Part shown: in pieces, positions 22,091 through 33,413 of the stretch
Position numbering within the stretch: the first letter of the stretch is position 1
How the letters are laid out: each line of letters begins with the position of its first letter
NCBI GenBank assembly: GCA_963921215.1
Contig: OY992525.1
Location: 13,421,081-13,485,080, forward strand
Length of the DNA: 64,000 nt
From: Scoparia ambigualis
Lineage: Eukaryota; Arthropoda; Insecta; Lepidoptera; Crambidae
Reading direction: 5' to 3'
Translations under genes and position numbers: made by a program
The notes under the pieces: model-generated
What the model saw: the letters and a program-made list of their open reading frames with translations, nothing else
Told to the model about the DNA's origin: nothing
Databases searched by the model: none

Positions 22091-22488
22091 ATAGAGTTAC
22101 GTCACGGACGTTGATACACCAAGTCACTGTGTCACTTTTTGTCACTTTAAAAATACTTAACCTAATCGTTCTGTTTCGGAGTAATTATAAATTTGTTAAT
22201 TAGTGCCACTCACTAATTAAGCTGCGAAAGTGTGGGCAAATTAATTATCGTGCGCTGTGAGGAGATATAGAACAATTAAGTAAACCAATTGTCGCAATTG
22301 TTTACCGAGGAAGGTAACTCTACTTTCGACTTTCTCGTCCTGCTACCTAAATCGATATTTTTTACTGCGCCATCTAGTGAGTATTAGCATCACTAACATC
22401 CGATTGCACTACATCAAAGCTTGCTGCCTTCTAGCGGCACGTGAGTGAACTAGTTGAACACAAAGCAAGTTAAATTTATAGAACCATC
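22091..22488. other. 5' leader region of the following LINE
   Basis: Non-coding stretch between the truncated minus-strand LINE and the ORF1 ATG at 22489. It probably includes the LINE 5' UTR. I see no further structure. Confidence 0.4.
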
Positions 22489-23137
22489 ATGCTTTACTGC
22501 GGCGCAAGCGGTAAATTGTTATCGACAATAGGTGCCGCTGCATGTACTGTATGTCCGCTTAAATATCTCAAGGCTTGCCTGGCTATATCGGAGAAATCTT
22601 GTATTAGCAAAGATTGGGTATGTCCGGCGTGTAAAAAAAATATGCTGAGAGGTGACAATAGTCAGTGAAAGATATTTGCGCTTCACCTTCGGACCTCGAG
22701 GAAGCATTAGGTGCGTCTGGCGGCAAGGAGGATCGCCGTGACCTCGCGCAGCAGTTCGCGCAGTTTATGGGGGAGAAGCGAGAGTTTCGCAGAGAAATGG
22801 TGCTGCTGAGAGACTCCTTCTTGGCGCGAATGGACAACATCGAGCAGCGCCTGGATATGCTGGAGCAGCGACCTCCGGGCGCCGGGTCAGGCGTCGGCGG
22901 GCGTCGGCGGGCCTTCGCTTCTACATTAACGAGCGGTTGACTCGCGTGAACCGTCAACTTTTTCATTGTGTTCGCGAGGAATGTCGCAGGCTACAGCGGC
23001 GCTACTCATGGACGAGACGCGGCCGCATATTCGCTCACCAGGAGAAAGGGAGGCCAGTCTTTCTGTTCCGCTCAGACGGGGACCTTGCTCGCGCGTTTGG
23101 CCCACAAATCCAGCTCGGCCCAGTTCAGCAGTGATGC
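22489..23137 (+). pseudogene. LINE ORF1 (PHD-like finger plus FP-C-like domain)
   Basis: ORF1 proteins of CR1/jockey-type LINEs bind element RNA. The ATG at 22489 opens a cysteine-rich PHD-like finger ending in WVCPACKKN. A stop near 22668 breaks it. A helical, heptad-rich segment (22665-22860: AQFMGEKREFRREM and MDNIEQRLDMLEQR) is a likely coiled coil. A large internal deletion then joins directly to the C-terminal FP-C-type domain (about 22910-23134: FYINERLTRVNRQLF, EECRRLQ, YSWTRRGRIF, DLARAFG). The gene ends with TGA at about 23133-23135. This LINE continues, interrupted, at 24583-25880 and 30536-32590. Confidence 0.75.
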
Positions 23138-23631
23138 CACGGTGACCTGCGACATTCACATTCATTTAACATTAGACCTTGAATTTCACTATGTTAGAAT
23201 CTATCTTGCCTTGCCTTTGCATTTATATTTATTGTTTGAGCCATTTATTTTACATTCATCAGTTTGTTTTAGTCACGTTATTTACCTAACATATTTATAT
23301 AATAATTTATTATCTGTTCAAATATATCACTGTCTATTATGCTGCCTTCGGTTTTATAAAGGAGTTTGTGCAAGGCCACAAGGAAACATATTTATAATTT
23401 GCTACCAATCATATAATTATTTATTCTTTGTTGCCATACTGGCAATCGTTTGCAAATATCTATTTATGATACAGAAGCATAATATACATAAATCACAATT
23501 TAATATTTACTGTAGATTACTATCTTTTAATATATATTTATCACAATTTTACTTTTACCACATATTACAATTACTTTATATATACAATTACTATACTGTG
23601 GTGATTTCAATAACCAATGGGCGGATACATA
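23138..23631. other. LINE inter-ORF or ORF2 5' region
   Basis: AT-rich stretch between ORF1 and the inserted LTR element. The 22968-23657 open frame here is hydrophobic by composition and does not match LINE ORF2. The endonuclease N-terminus expected here is absent. Confidence 0.45.
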
Positions 23632-23938
23632 TGTGGCGGCGCCACCTACCTGCATGACACCGCACATAGTTCAACACGAAGCAAAACCTTCCTTACCGTG
23701 TCAACAGATGGCGCCACAAAAAACCTACTCAACGACATCTCGATACTGAGACAGAAAATAGTATGGGAAGCCTGAATCGCGGTAGCGAAGTTTCACCATC
23801 TCCTTCACCATATATATCACCTCCAACTAACATCCGTCGGACCTCGGTCCCCGAGCTATAACACCCAGCTCGGAGAAAAATCTTCCCTTTTCCTTCCTCA
23901 AAGTTGTCACCCTTCCTACCACCTTCTGATTCCCTACA
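23632..23938 (+). repeat. 5' LTR of the short LTR element
   Basis: Begins TGTGGCGGCGCCACC and ends TTCCCTACA, followed by G and TGG of the primer site. 307 bp. Contains a perfect GGCGCC palindrome near the start and a TATATAT box near 23812. Confidence 0.75.
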
Positions 23939-23939
23939 G

Positions 23940-24054
23940 TGGTGACCCCGACGTGATCAAAAACGCGTCTACCTTCCGCTTCCCTACAGTGGTGACCCCG
24001 ACGTGATCTCAACACGCATACCATCACTACCCTACAGTGGTGACCCCTACGGAG
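23940..24054 (+). promoter_or_regulatory. Repeated tRNA-Trp primer-binding sites (three)
   Basis: TGGTGACCCCGACGTGAT occurs at 23940-23957 and again at 23990-24007. A third, degenerate TGGTGACCCCTACG is at 24038-24051. Each is preceded by CCCTACAG. The sequence is complementary to the 3' end of animal tRNA-Trp, the primer used by avian sarcoma/leukosis viruses. Only the first copy is in canonical position next to the LTR. Confidence 0.75.
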
Positions 24055-24582
24055 CACAGAAACACCTTCAACATCATCGTCGCAGCGCTTATCCATCACT
24101 CTACATCCATCATCAGGTCTACCTTCGCCAGCAGACACAGCAAGCCAGCAATCAAGCCTCAAGGTTCCACCGCAGCATCTTAGACGACGCTTCCTGGACC
24201 TACGGCACACTCGACGGCATCATCCCGACCTGGTCTCCGCAGCCCACGACCGGTGCATTAATGTCGGCCGCATCACTCCGGCGTGGCAGCTCTGCTCACC
24301 AGCAGCTCGGACCCACCGTCATCACCTGTCTCGACTCACCGCAGACAGGAGCAGCACACTGCATCACTGGCAACGCGCCTTCACCCCACCCGTATCGACT
24401 TACCGTAGACTGGGGCATCCTGCAGCAGCACTCTTCACTGGCACTTGCAAGCTCTGACGCACTGACTGCTGAGCACACTCACTGACATCGACCTCCGGTC
24501 TCAGGGGGGAGTGATGTGGCGGCGCCACCTACCTGCATGACGCCGCACATAGTTCGACACGAAGCAACACCTTCCTTACCTT

Positions 24583-25880
24583 TTCTATACGGAAGGGTGT
24601 CAACGCGAGGATATACCGGCACCATTGTACGTACAGCTGCGGTTGAGCAGATGTCGTTGAGTGTTCGTTTGCTAAATCGGGTCATTATGATTGAAAGAGC
24701 CCATAGGCCACCGTGGTTTGACGAAAGCATATTTTTAGATGCACTCATGGATACCATAACTTCCTTTACTGATCGGGATGAAGTGATCTTGGTGGGTGGC
24801 TTTAATATTGACTGGCTGGATTGCAGCAGCACTAAGTACTCACTACTAAAAGACCTCTTGCATAGTACCGGCTTGACCCAGATAGTAACAGAGCCTACTC
24901 ATTTCACAGATCATAGTAGCACTCTTATAGATGTGATTTGTGCCGATATTCGAGTTCTCGATGTTGAAATAAATTATTCTCCGGACTTTGGTAGGCATGC
25001 TATGGTGATAGCTGAATTCAAAATCAAAGAATCCAAGCCGAGTCTTTGCTGGATTACCTAAAGGCTACTAAATTATATCGTTTTAGAGCGGTTAAATGAC
25101 GATCTCGACGGCATCGACTGGAATAGTTTCTGCAAGGTCGACAATATCGACTCCCTGGCTGAGGCTTTTACTATCTGTGTATGCACATTATTTGACTTGC
25201 ATGCTCCAGTCAGAAGGCGTAAATTTAGGCACCATCCGCACCCATGGATTACTGATACAGTCAGATCTATGATGCGAATAAGGGATGACTACCATAAAAA
25301 ATACAAGGTGAACGGTACTAAAGCCTGGAAAGACAGTTATAAAACCATGAAGCACCATGTGGTTGCAGCTATTGAGACAGAAAAAGCTTGTTTCATTGAT
25401 AAACAGATAAATGCACAGTTGAAAAACTCTAAGCAACTATGGCATAACCTAAAGAACAGTGTATTACCAAATACTAAAGCAGCGTCTGAATTACCACCAT
25501 TCTTTAATAAGCCCGGAGTTATAAATATGCATTTTTGAATATCCCCGGTGAAAATGAAGTGTCCATATCTCAGCTGACTTACTTAGAACACCATAGGGGC
25601 TGCTCAGCTACTTTCTCATTGCAGCCCGTGGGTGAAGATGTGATATTGAAAACTATCAGAAGGCTCAAATCCAATGCACTGGGTGATGATGGTGTGTCAT
25701 TAGATATGTTGTTGCTTACTCTTCCCTAGTCACTGAGCACTATCACTACAATGATTAACAGGTCTATGGATAAATGCATCTTTCCAAAGATTTGGAAGAT
25801 TGCAGTTGTTAAACCTCTCCCCAAAAATGGCCTGCCCTCTTCCGAGATGGATCTTCGGCCCATTAGTTTACTACCCTACT
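24583..25880 (+). pseudogene. LINE ORF2, endonuclease and start of RT
   Basis: This is the apurinic-type endonuclease and linker of the LINE whose ORF1 is at 22489. The endonuclease part (24583-25061) has RPPWFDES, a VILVGGFNIDWLD motif where GDFN is expected (catalytic-region Asp replaced by Gly), and TEPTHFTDHSSTLID. A stop and shift near 25061 follow. The linker (25197-25538) has the HPWITDTVRSMMRIRD block. The RT start (25535-25880) holds LKSNALGDDGVSLDML and DLRPISLLP. The protein breaks off at about 25880, where a different LINE begins. The matching continuation (KVLENIVCNQLTKYLE) resumes at 30543. The endonuclease N-terminus was lost with the LTR-element insertion. Confidence 0.8.
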
Positions 25881-25998
25881 CGATTACTGCTCTGGGGGGC
25901 TGTGATAATTATGTGCTCCTTGGGGATTTTAACGTAAATTTGTTGAGTACTGGTGACGCTAGGATTAAACGGTTGAACGACTGTCTTAACTGTCTATA

Positions 25999-26775
25999 AG
26001 GGTGGATTTCACCAAAGTTGTATAAGTCTTATTCTAAGTATAAATCCATATTAACACGCGTGTAAATGAACTTTACGTTTTACCAACGCTTAACCTAATG
26101 ATAAAGTCACTACACTACAGTTAATTCTTATACCGCCAATTTTGGCCGTATTAGCCCCTATTCTTAAGATAATAATGTCACTAATGTCATTTAAAGCAGC
26201 CTTCAAATTAATATTGTAAATAAAAAATGCCGCGTCGTTTGAGATTGTTGATTGACGAATCTGATAGCAGTGATGAAGATTATTTTAGGCCCACGCCCGA
26301 GATGGTTTAAGGAAAGAACAAATTACTTAGAAGATTAACAACAACAACATTTTTTTTGATGTCATCGTCAGAAACGTTACGTCAAACAAACAATATTACG
26401 CCAGAAAATAGAAAAGTGTCAAGCGCCTTTGCTCTCGTACGACATAAACTGCAACTATACTCTGGTGGTTAATACGCTCATTCGTTCGATCCACATATGT
26501 TCGTTCAATAGCACAGAGTAACTATGCGAGAGTAACTTATTTTTACATTAGCGTGGTGAAATGAAATACAAGTTATACGTATGATAAATATAGGTAGTAA
26601 ATTTATACTCGGGTAGCTATTCTCGTGTAATTTTGATATTGGTGAAATCGGGTCTAAGTCTTAGGGTGGATTAGATCAAACTGGAATAAGACTTACTCCG
26701 AGATTAGTTCATACAAATTCGGCGTTTAATCTAGGTATAAGACCGTATTCCAGTTTGGTCGGATTCACCCTTAAA
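25999..26775. mobile_element. TIR element in LINE ORF2, possibly Harbinger-derived
   Basis: The left end TAAGGGTGGATTTCACCAAA and the reverse complement of the right end TAAGGGTGAATCCGACCAAA are clear inverted repeats. Outside them the LINE endonuclease reads on (NDCLNCL, then KQLVASPTHFTYT). Flanking TAA/TTA and GGG-type ends fit PIF/Harbinger but are not decisive. A short frame at 26227 (MPRRLRLLIDESDSSDEDYF) may be the remains of a transposon protein N-terminus. Confidence 0.65.
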
Positions 26776-29276
26776 CAGTTAGTCGCTTCTCCAACCCATT
26801 TCACATACACCAGTGAATCGTTAAATTGATCTCGTGTGTACCGATCTTACAGCAAAGCGTAAATCGGTGGAAGCCTTAGGTAACCTAATTGGACATGCAA
26901 CTATTATTTGCGAATTTAACGTTAAAAAAGAGAAGTGTAAGCCGCTTAAAGTACATTATACGCCTCTCAAAAACATTAATATTGATAATTTTAATAAAGA
27001 TTTATTTAATTTAATATTTAATAGCTTGTATTTGCTGACTACAGTGAATGAAAAGGTTGAAGCGTTCAACGGGTACACCTTGACAGTTTTCGATACACAT
27101 GCGCCGCTTAAAAAGTGCCTTATTAAAGAGCCCGCTCCCCCCTGGATCACAGATAATATCAAGTTAATGATGAGATTGAGAGATAACGCGTTGGCTAAGT
27201 ACAGGAAAAATAAATCACTGCCTTGAAAACATTACTACAAGCAATTAAGGTCATTGGTGATTACATCTTTATACAACGAAAAAGCTGCTTATTTTCCATT
27301 CAATATCAATAAAAAGATTAACGACCCCAAATCTTTGTGGAAAAATTTAAAGACCAATATTTTGCCATCTAATAAGAATTTTTAATTGCCAGCTCACTTT
27401 AATGACCCGAATATAATAAATACTAATTTTATTAATGTCCTTGGAAATTAACAAACTAGCATTTCAAATTTAACATTTTATGAATATCACAGATTTTGCG
27501 ATACCTCTTTTACGTTCAATACCGTCAGCCGTGACTATGTTTCTAAAATAATTCTGAAACTAAATTCTGACGCAGTTGGTTCTGACGGTATATCATTGGA
27601 AATGCTTTTTATGACTTTGCCGTTCACGTTGCCGTAAATATGTGACATCATTAATAGCTCAATAGAGACATCTGTTTTTCCTGTAGGCTGGAAAACTGAC
27701 ATAGTGCGACCACTACCTATGAATTCTAACCCAATAGACATAAAAGACCTCCGCCCGATTAGTATTCTTCCTTGCCTTTCTAAGATCTTAGGAAGAGTGG
27801 TTTGTCAGCAACTTACTGATTATCTTGAAAAAAATGATATTCTTCCACAATTTCAGTCAGGCTTCAGGAAGAAGCGAGGCACTACCACGGCGTTGATCGA
27901 TGTAACAGATAACATATTAACAGCTCAGGAGGAAGGCATGTGTACATTGCTCGTATTATTGGACTACTCACGCGCTTTCGATGCTATAAATTTAAATTTA
28001 CTATTGTCTAAAATGCACTCATACGGTTTTAGCCGCGGAACGGTTCGACAGCTACCTTGCAACCGGAAACAACTTGTAAGCCTGCGTTTAGGAGATGGAA
28101 CCACTTTGCAATCGAGTCTTGAGTCGCTCGATAGAGGAGTCCCTCAGGGTTCAATATTGGGTCCGATCCTGTTCAATTTGTACTGTGCCGACGTCATGAA
28201 ATGTATAGAAAACATATTTATGCAGATGATATTCAGCTCTATATACCTTTTAAACCAAGCAAAGTCAAAGTCAAAGTCAAAATATATATTCAATAAACTC
28301 AATTAATAAGTACTTTGAATCGTCCAAATCTTTTTTAACCTACCACCCATTCAGGACATATAGCAATTATGAGATTGCAGTGAAGGGGTTGACCGATGAC
28401 TTAAACCGGATTTCAGGGTGGTCAAATATAAACTGTCTGTTGTTAAACCCAAAAAATACAAAATGTATGTTGTTTGGTACAAAAAAACAAATAAGTGATT
28501 TGCCAACGGCACTAAACATCACGCTTAATGGGGAGCCAATTAAGAGAGTACATATAGCTCGAAACCTCGGACTCAATACTGACGAAAGTTTAAGATTTGA
28601 AGAGCATATTGCTGAATCGGCCAGGAACTGCTTTTATAGACTAAAGTTACTTTACAGAATAAGGCCATTTCTGTCCGAGGAGTTGCGTGTGCAGTTAGTC
28701 GAGTCGCTGGTACTGTCTAAGGTAAATTATGCTGACGCTGTTTACGAGCCACGTTTACTTTCAAGGACTGAGCGGCTAATTTAGCGTGTTCAAATGCATG
28801 TGCTAGATTTTGTTTCTCAATTCCGGCTAGAAAACTTCAACGAGAATCTGATTCTCAAGATGAAAGCAAGACGCAAATTACATTTAGCATGTTTACTGTT
28901 TGGAGTTATTAAATTCAAAGAACCTGCATATTTATTTAACAAACTCGAGTGGATCGGTTCCAGGAGACAATGCGAGAGAAGACTATGTTCCCAGCAACTG
29001 TCCACTAAGCCTCATAGGTCCGCATGTTTCAGGCGTGCCTTTCGGTACGCCGCACCTAAGATATGGAATAATATCCCGCCGCCCTTGAGAGTTGCAAATT
29101 CCTTAGCAGTATTTAAAAAGCATCTGAAAAAATACTTACTTAGTTCACAACTGGACTTGGGTATGTGTAATGCTAACATATCATTACCCTGTCTTCTAGG
29201 CCTTCGTTCTAGTTCAGGTTCTGCGTCAATTTTGCGTTACTTTTGTAGTAAACAACAGGCTGAAAAAATGATATAA
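26776..29276 (+). pseudogene. Nested LINE ORF2: endonuclease end, RT, C-terminus
   Basis: It follows the TIR insert with SPTHFTYT and VCTDL, the end of the endonuclease. The linker (26834-27420) holds APPWITDNIKLMMRLRD and has stops near 27223 and 27385. The RT (27480-28250) has LNSDAVGSDGISLEML, DLRPISILPCLSKILG, LLDYSRAFDAIN, RGVPQGSILGPILF and the catalytic YADD at 28219-28230, reached through a frameshift. An AAAGTCAAAGTC-rich repeat fragment interrupts at 28256-28350. The C-terminal part (28380-29276) carries GWSNINCLLLNPKNTK, ESLVLSKVNYAD and KIWNNIPPPLR. Multiple stops, so inactive. The layout is that of CR1/jockey-group LINEs. Confidence 0.82.
28256..28350 (+). repeat. Fragment of a common lepidopteran repeat
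   Basis: AAAGTCAAAGTCAAAGTCAAAATATAT followed by TTCAATAA, TTTGAATCGTC and AACCTACCACCCATTCAGG. This word order recurs in a repeat I know from Lepidoptera. It interrupts the LINE RT after YADDIQLYIPFKPS. Confidence 0.5.
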
Positions 29277-29420
29277 AATGGAATTACATACAATGCAGAA
29301 CGGGCGGGTAGTAGGTACACTTTTGAATCTGCAAAATACACGAGTCTTACATATACATACCAAGTACTTACCGAATAAATTTATCCCTTTACTATTTAAC
29401 ATCATTTTATTTATTTCACC

Positions 29421-29837
29421 CTTAGATTAAAACAAAAAGGGAAGATACGGCATTAGCGTCTCGTGAGTGAGCCGCCAAAATTAGGCCTAAAGGCACAATT
29501 TCACTTCAGTCACAATTTGCCGAGCGAACAGGCTACATTGCACTATCGCGGACATTCTACTGTGTGAAAAAGAGAAAGACGCTACTCCGCAGTGGCGTCG
29601 GAATCGGTCGTATCGTACTCGTACGTACTCGTCTGTTGCGAAACGACCGAGACGTCAACGCGCTACTCCCTGACTCCCTCGCGCTGACGTTGAAACTTAC
29701 CGCTTTGTCTCGCTCGCTCGATTTACACATTATAGGTGTGCGTGTGTGAGTGTTTGCTTAAGTAGTTGAGTAGGACTATATTTTGAATGACTACAAGTAG
29801 GAGCATGCCGTATCTTCCCTTTTTGTTTTAATCTAAG
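29421..29837. mobile_element. MITE with 32-bp TIRs and 8-bp TSD
   Basis: Ends CTTAGATTAAAACAAAAAGG and so on to GATACGGCA form near-perfect inverted repeats (29421-29452 and 29806-29837). ATTTCACC flanks both sides (29413-29420 and 29838-29845). 417 bp, no coding capacity. An 8-bp duplication is usual for hAT, P or Merlin; the terminal bases do not decide between them. Confidence 0.85.
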
Positions 29838-29845
29838 ATTTCACC

Positions 29846-30536
29846 ATAAAGTGTTTTCCACTTTTTCTTTATCTATTTGTATTTGTTATTCTGGCACAAT
29901 GGTAACTCAGTTAATCATTGATATTTAATTGTAACATCATTGCAGTTAATAATAACTTTTGTGCGTCTTTGGGCGCGGTTTGTCTGTTTTGTTTGACTGC
30001 CGTCGGGCGAATCGGTGGCGAATGGCGATCCACCGTCCGCCCCCGTCGCTCGCGAGTCGTGCACTGCCGTGCCGCCGCCGCAGGCGCGGCGCCGCCCGCC
30101 GGTTGGCGTGCAATAAAGTTAAATCTGTTTATTTTTCCCTATTTATCTGTTTTATAGGTATTACTTTAGTTTTTAGTTTTTAATTGAGAAAGTAGGTATA
30201 TTGTAAGTCAGTTTTTTATTACTTAAGTTTTTAGTTTTTAATTGAGAACCTACCTACTGTACATAAAAAAGTATTGGCATCCATATGTCAAAAAAATAAT
30301 ATTGAAGGAGCCCATTGAAAACCAGCGTCAGGCTCCATTGGACCTGGCAAAATGCTGAATTGGCTACCTTTTTAGCTGCGGCCGTGAGACAATAATGTGT
30401 TAAGTATTGCTATTATTTTTAATAAGTGTTCTCATACTAATCTGTTTTTTTTAAATCTATGTTTTGTTATACTGTGATTGTTGTAACTGTGTCGTGTGTT
30501 GTAGCCAAATAAACAAGTTTTCATTAATTTCATTTT
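29846..30536 (+). other. Nested LINE 3' UTR
   Basis: It contains a GC-rich patch (about 29990-30112) ending in AATAAA, a direct repeat TTTAGTTTTTAGTTTTTAATTGAGAA (30168-30190 and 30221-30248), and GAAAACCAGCGTCAGGC at about 30316, a word shared with the outer LINE 3' UTR near 32353. Confidence 0.55.
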
Positions 30537-31860
30537 TTCATTACCATGCATCTTCAAAGTTTTGGAGAACATAGTTTGCAATCAGCTGACTAAGTACCTT
30601 GAATGTCACAACATACTTCCTTGTTACCAGTCTGGGTTTCGCAAGGGCTACAGGATAGCCACTGCTCTCGCTGACGTGGTGGATAACTTCATCGCTGCTC
30701 AAGACCAGGGCAAGCTAACGGCACTGCTGTTACTTGATTTTTCACGCGCTTTTGACTCTATAAATACAAGTTTATTATTATCCAAACTAGCTTATTATGG
30801 AGCTGACGCTAGAGCGGTGAAGTGGTTTGACAGTTATCTCTCGCAGAGTCACCAGTATGTGGAACTTGCGATGGCTGATGGATCGATATTGAAGTCCGCC
30901 CCCCTGAGGGTCACTCGGGGTGTCCCACAAGGGTCCATCCTAGGGCCAATCCTGTATATACTCTACAGCGCAGACATACACAGAGCATTATTCATTGTAA
31001 TCATCTCCTATATGCAGATGATCTACAACTGTATCTATACTTTAAACCAACAGATTCTGCTTCTGCTGTTGCTAGGATTAATTATGACCTGCATGATTTG
31101 CATAATTGGTGCAAGTCAAATTGTCTTGTTCCGAATCCCATTAAATCCAAGCTCATATTATTAGGTACAAAAAACAACGCACGCCTTTCAATATTTATAT
31201 ACAGGGGGAAATTGTTAAACGCGTACATGTGGCCCGGAATCTGATAATTACCTACGACAGCCACCTTGATTTTGAAAATCATGTCATGGAATGTGCGCGA
31301 AACTGTTTCTACAGACTAAAATTATTGTACAAAATAATACGTTACATTAGCGAAGAAATTAGAATTAAATTGTGTGAGTCCTTAGTGTTATCAAAACTTA
31401 ATTATTGTGATGTTGTCTATGGTCCATGCCTTCTGTCCAGGTCTGCTAGGCTTGTACAACGTGAACAGAATGCTTGTGCTCGCTTTTGTTACCACGTGCC
31501 ACCTCGGTCGCACATCACACCCTTTCTTAATGCAGCGGATTCACTGAGGATGGAAGCACGCAGAAAACTCCACCTTTCCATCATGCTATTTGGTGTCATA
31601 AGCACAGGGAGGCCCTAGTATCTTTACAACAAACTAGTTTGGGTTCAAGATCGCATTAGATACCAGAAAAGAGCATGTACTCACGTATTCGTGACTCCCA
31701 AACACCGAACTATGGCATTTAGAGGATCCTTTAGATATGCTGCCTCTTAGTGTTGGAATGACCTCCCTCCACCGATACGTGACCTAACAACGAAGCACAC
31801 ATTAAAAGGTAAAATAAAGGAATATTTCTTGTCATTACAAAAAGCAAAAGAACTTTGAGA
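30536..31860 (+). pseudogene. Outer LINE ORF2, RT continuation
   Basis: It resumes the LINE interrupted at 25880, with KVLENIVCNQLTKYLE. RT motifs in order are FRKGYRIATALADVVD, LLDFSRAFDSIN, RGVPQGSILGPILY and YADD at 31011-31022, the last reached by a frameshift. The C-terminal part (31229-31618) holds ARNCFYRLKLLYK, ESLVLSKLNYCD and ARRKLHLSIMLFGV. A TAG near 31616 and a later stop near 31747 interrupt the tail (CWNDLPPPIRD). The protein ends near 31857. Its similarity to the nested LINE (about the same motif spacing) shows they are related families. Confidence 0.82.
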
Positions 31861-32590
31861 GCACCTACCTCTACTTCTTCACGATGCGAGTTGATTTAGT
31901 GTGGGAAGGTTTTCGTTTCTCGCCATGCGAATATGCGATAAGCACCATGCATGTAGAATCTGTTTTTCTGATTATCAACATTCGAAGAATAATAACTTTT
32001 TCACATGGCCAGGCTGGAATCACATGGTAGGGATATGCGTGCGTGGCAGGTAATCATGTCGACGTGGCTTTTACTATTTGCATTGCCTACCCTCTATTGT
32101 TTTGTTTGAATGTTTTCGAAAAGTACTTAAGTAAACAAACTTTGTAGTGTACTGTCATTCAGTCATTCTGTCGTTATTTGAATTTTTTTCTCTCTCTCCT
32201 ATGACGGCAACGGGATAAGATATCTTGCAGCCACTTGTATTTCCATTTTTATGTATATTTTAAATATCGATATCAGCATTTATTTCGTATTACTTATTAC
32301 CACCTTACGTAGACAGAAACCTGTCTACGTCACCTCCCGTCCAGGGAGCTGTCTGAAAACCAGCGCTTCTGTGGCTTTCTGCGCAATGCCACAAAAGCAT
32401 CGCTGAGGCAGCTACCCTTTGGCTTTGCACAGCTAAATTATTTTTAAGTTATTTTTTGTAATTTAAGTTAGGTATCTGTTTTACGTTCCTGTCTAATTTT
32501 CATTCTTGTGTTATTTTTGTTAGATTTTTTTTGTTGTATGTTTAATTGTATGTGTGTGCAAGTCAATAAATATTTCTTATTCTTATTTTT
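31861..32590 (+). other. Outer LINE 3' UTR and tail
   Basis: It contains GAAAACCAGCGCTTCTG at about 32354, CACAAAAGCATCGCTGAGG, then AATAAATATTTCTTATTCTTA ending in a TTATTC-type tail at about 32590. These features recur in lepidopteran LINE 3' ends. Confidence 0.55.
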
Positions 32591-33370
32591 ATTAATGGAA
32601 CCTTAATCTAGACCTAATATAACTTAAACCTATTAGTAACAAACTTCAGTCAAGCGATGTAGTAAAATAATAAGATCATAATTTGGCCAGATCGTCTAAT
32701 GGAACCTACGTTATGAACCGTGCCTAAAGTAACTCAAGTCTTTTCCGTAAAAGTTTATTAATTGGCTTATCCCCGTGTTGAATTATTTCCTACCAACCTA
32801 CCCTAACCCTCAATACCTAACATCCTAGATGTACCTAAGCCTATCAAGTGTCTTCATACGGAACCAAAACCGAAATCCTTCACAGCAGTGGTAGGAAGGG
32901 AATACCAAACCAATCAAAGATAATAGGAAAGACAGCTCGCAAGTATTTTTAGAGGTAATATTTTATTAAAAGTATAAGCAGTATTAGTAAGTTTATTACA
33001 CATTTGTGGGTTCCAGGAATTTAAGAGCCCCATCCTCCGCCCTTAGCATGTCGTACAGCTCATTGTTTTGTTACGGCCCTGCCCGGATTAAAGGAATTTA
33101 ACATTTACTCTTGGTACACCGGGGCTTCAAATTCTATAAAACTGAGGATTTCCATCACTCCTTAAATTTAATTTAATTTTATATTATGAAAGTTACTATT
33201 TACTAGGTTTTATATTAAATTATTCCTTTTTAAATCAATAGAAATTACTTTAGGAGCTTGCTGTTCTCCTAAATCTTAATACCACATTCTGAACTTAATT
33301 ATTCAATGGAACAACCTAGGTCTTTAGGTAGTGAACTAAGATTGAACGGTATCATTTAAAGTAAACTCTT
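32591..33370. other. Unassigned AT-rich stretch
   Basis: No gene or repeat recognised. The last part borders a Polinton capsid C-terminus at 33371. Confidence 0.5.
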
Positions 33371-33413
33371 TGAATACAAACCGCTGAGCAACATTGTCAG
33401 AAAACTATCATGA
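33371..33413 (+). pseudogene. MCP: Polinton capsid protein C-terminus (second copy)
   Basis: FEYKPLSNIVRKLS followed by TGA. It matches the last residues of the capsid gene at 16494 (FEYKPLSSIVKKLS) with two changes. The upstream part is lost or too diverged to follow. Confidence 0.75.

Larger units (their letters stand above)
23632..24580 (+). mobile_element. Short non-autonomous LTR retrotransposon
   Basis: The 5' LTR is 23632-23938 (starts TG, ends CA). A primer-binding site complementary to tRNA-Trp follows at once. A polypurine tract (AGGGGGGAG, about 24503-24511) immediately precedes a second LTR start at 24515. The second LTR matches the first for about 65 bp and is then cut off at 24580, where LINE sequence resumes. 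The internal region (about 570 bp) has one open frame (24003-24485) rich in S, H, Q and T that shows no gag or pol motif. This size and layout fit a TRIM/LARD-like passive element. Confidence 0.75.
25890..30536 (+). mobile_element. Second LINE nested inside the first
   Basis: At about 25885 the text switches from RT (DLRPISLLP) back to endonuclease (VLLGDFNVNLL). This second copy then runs through linker, RT and C-terminus to a TAA at 29274-29276 and a long 3' UTR ending in a TTTTCATTAATTTCATTTTTTCATT tail at about 30536. The first LINE resumes immediately after. It is therefore a 5'-truncated LINE inserted into another. It in turn contains a TIR element (25999-26775), a repeat fragment (28256-28350) and a MITE (29421-29837). 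Confidence 0.75.

Noticed and set aside
22968..23657. 229-residue hydrophobic ORF
   Set aside because: It starts in the wrong frame of LINE ORF1 and runs through AT-rich non-coding sequence.
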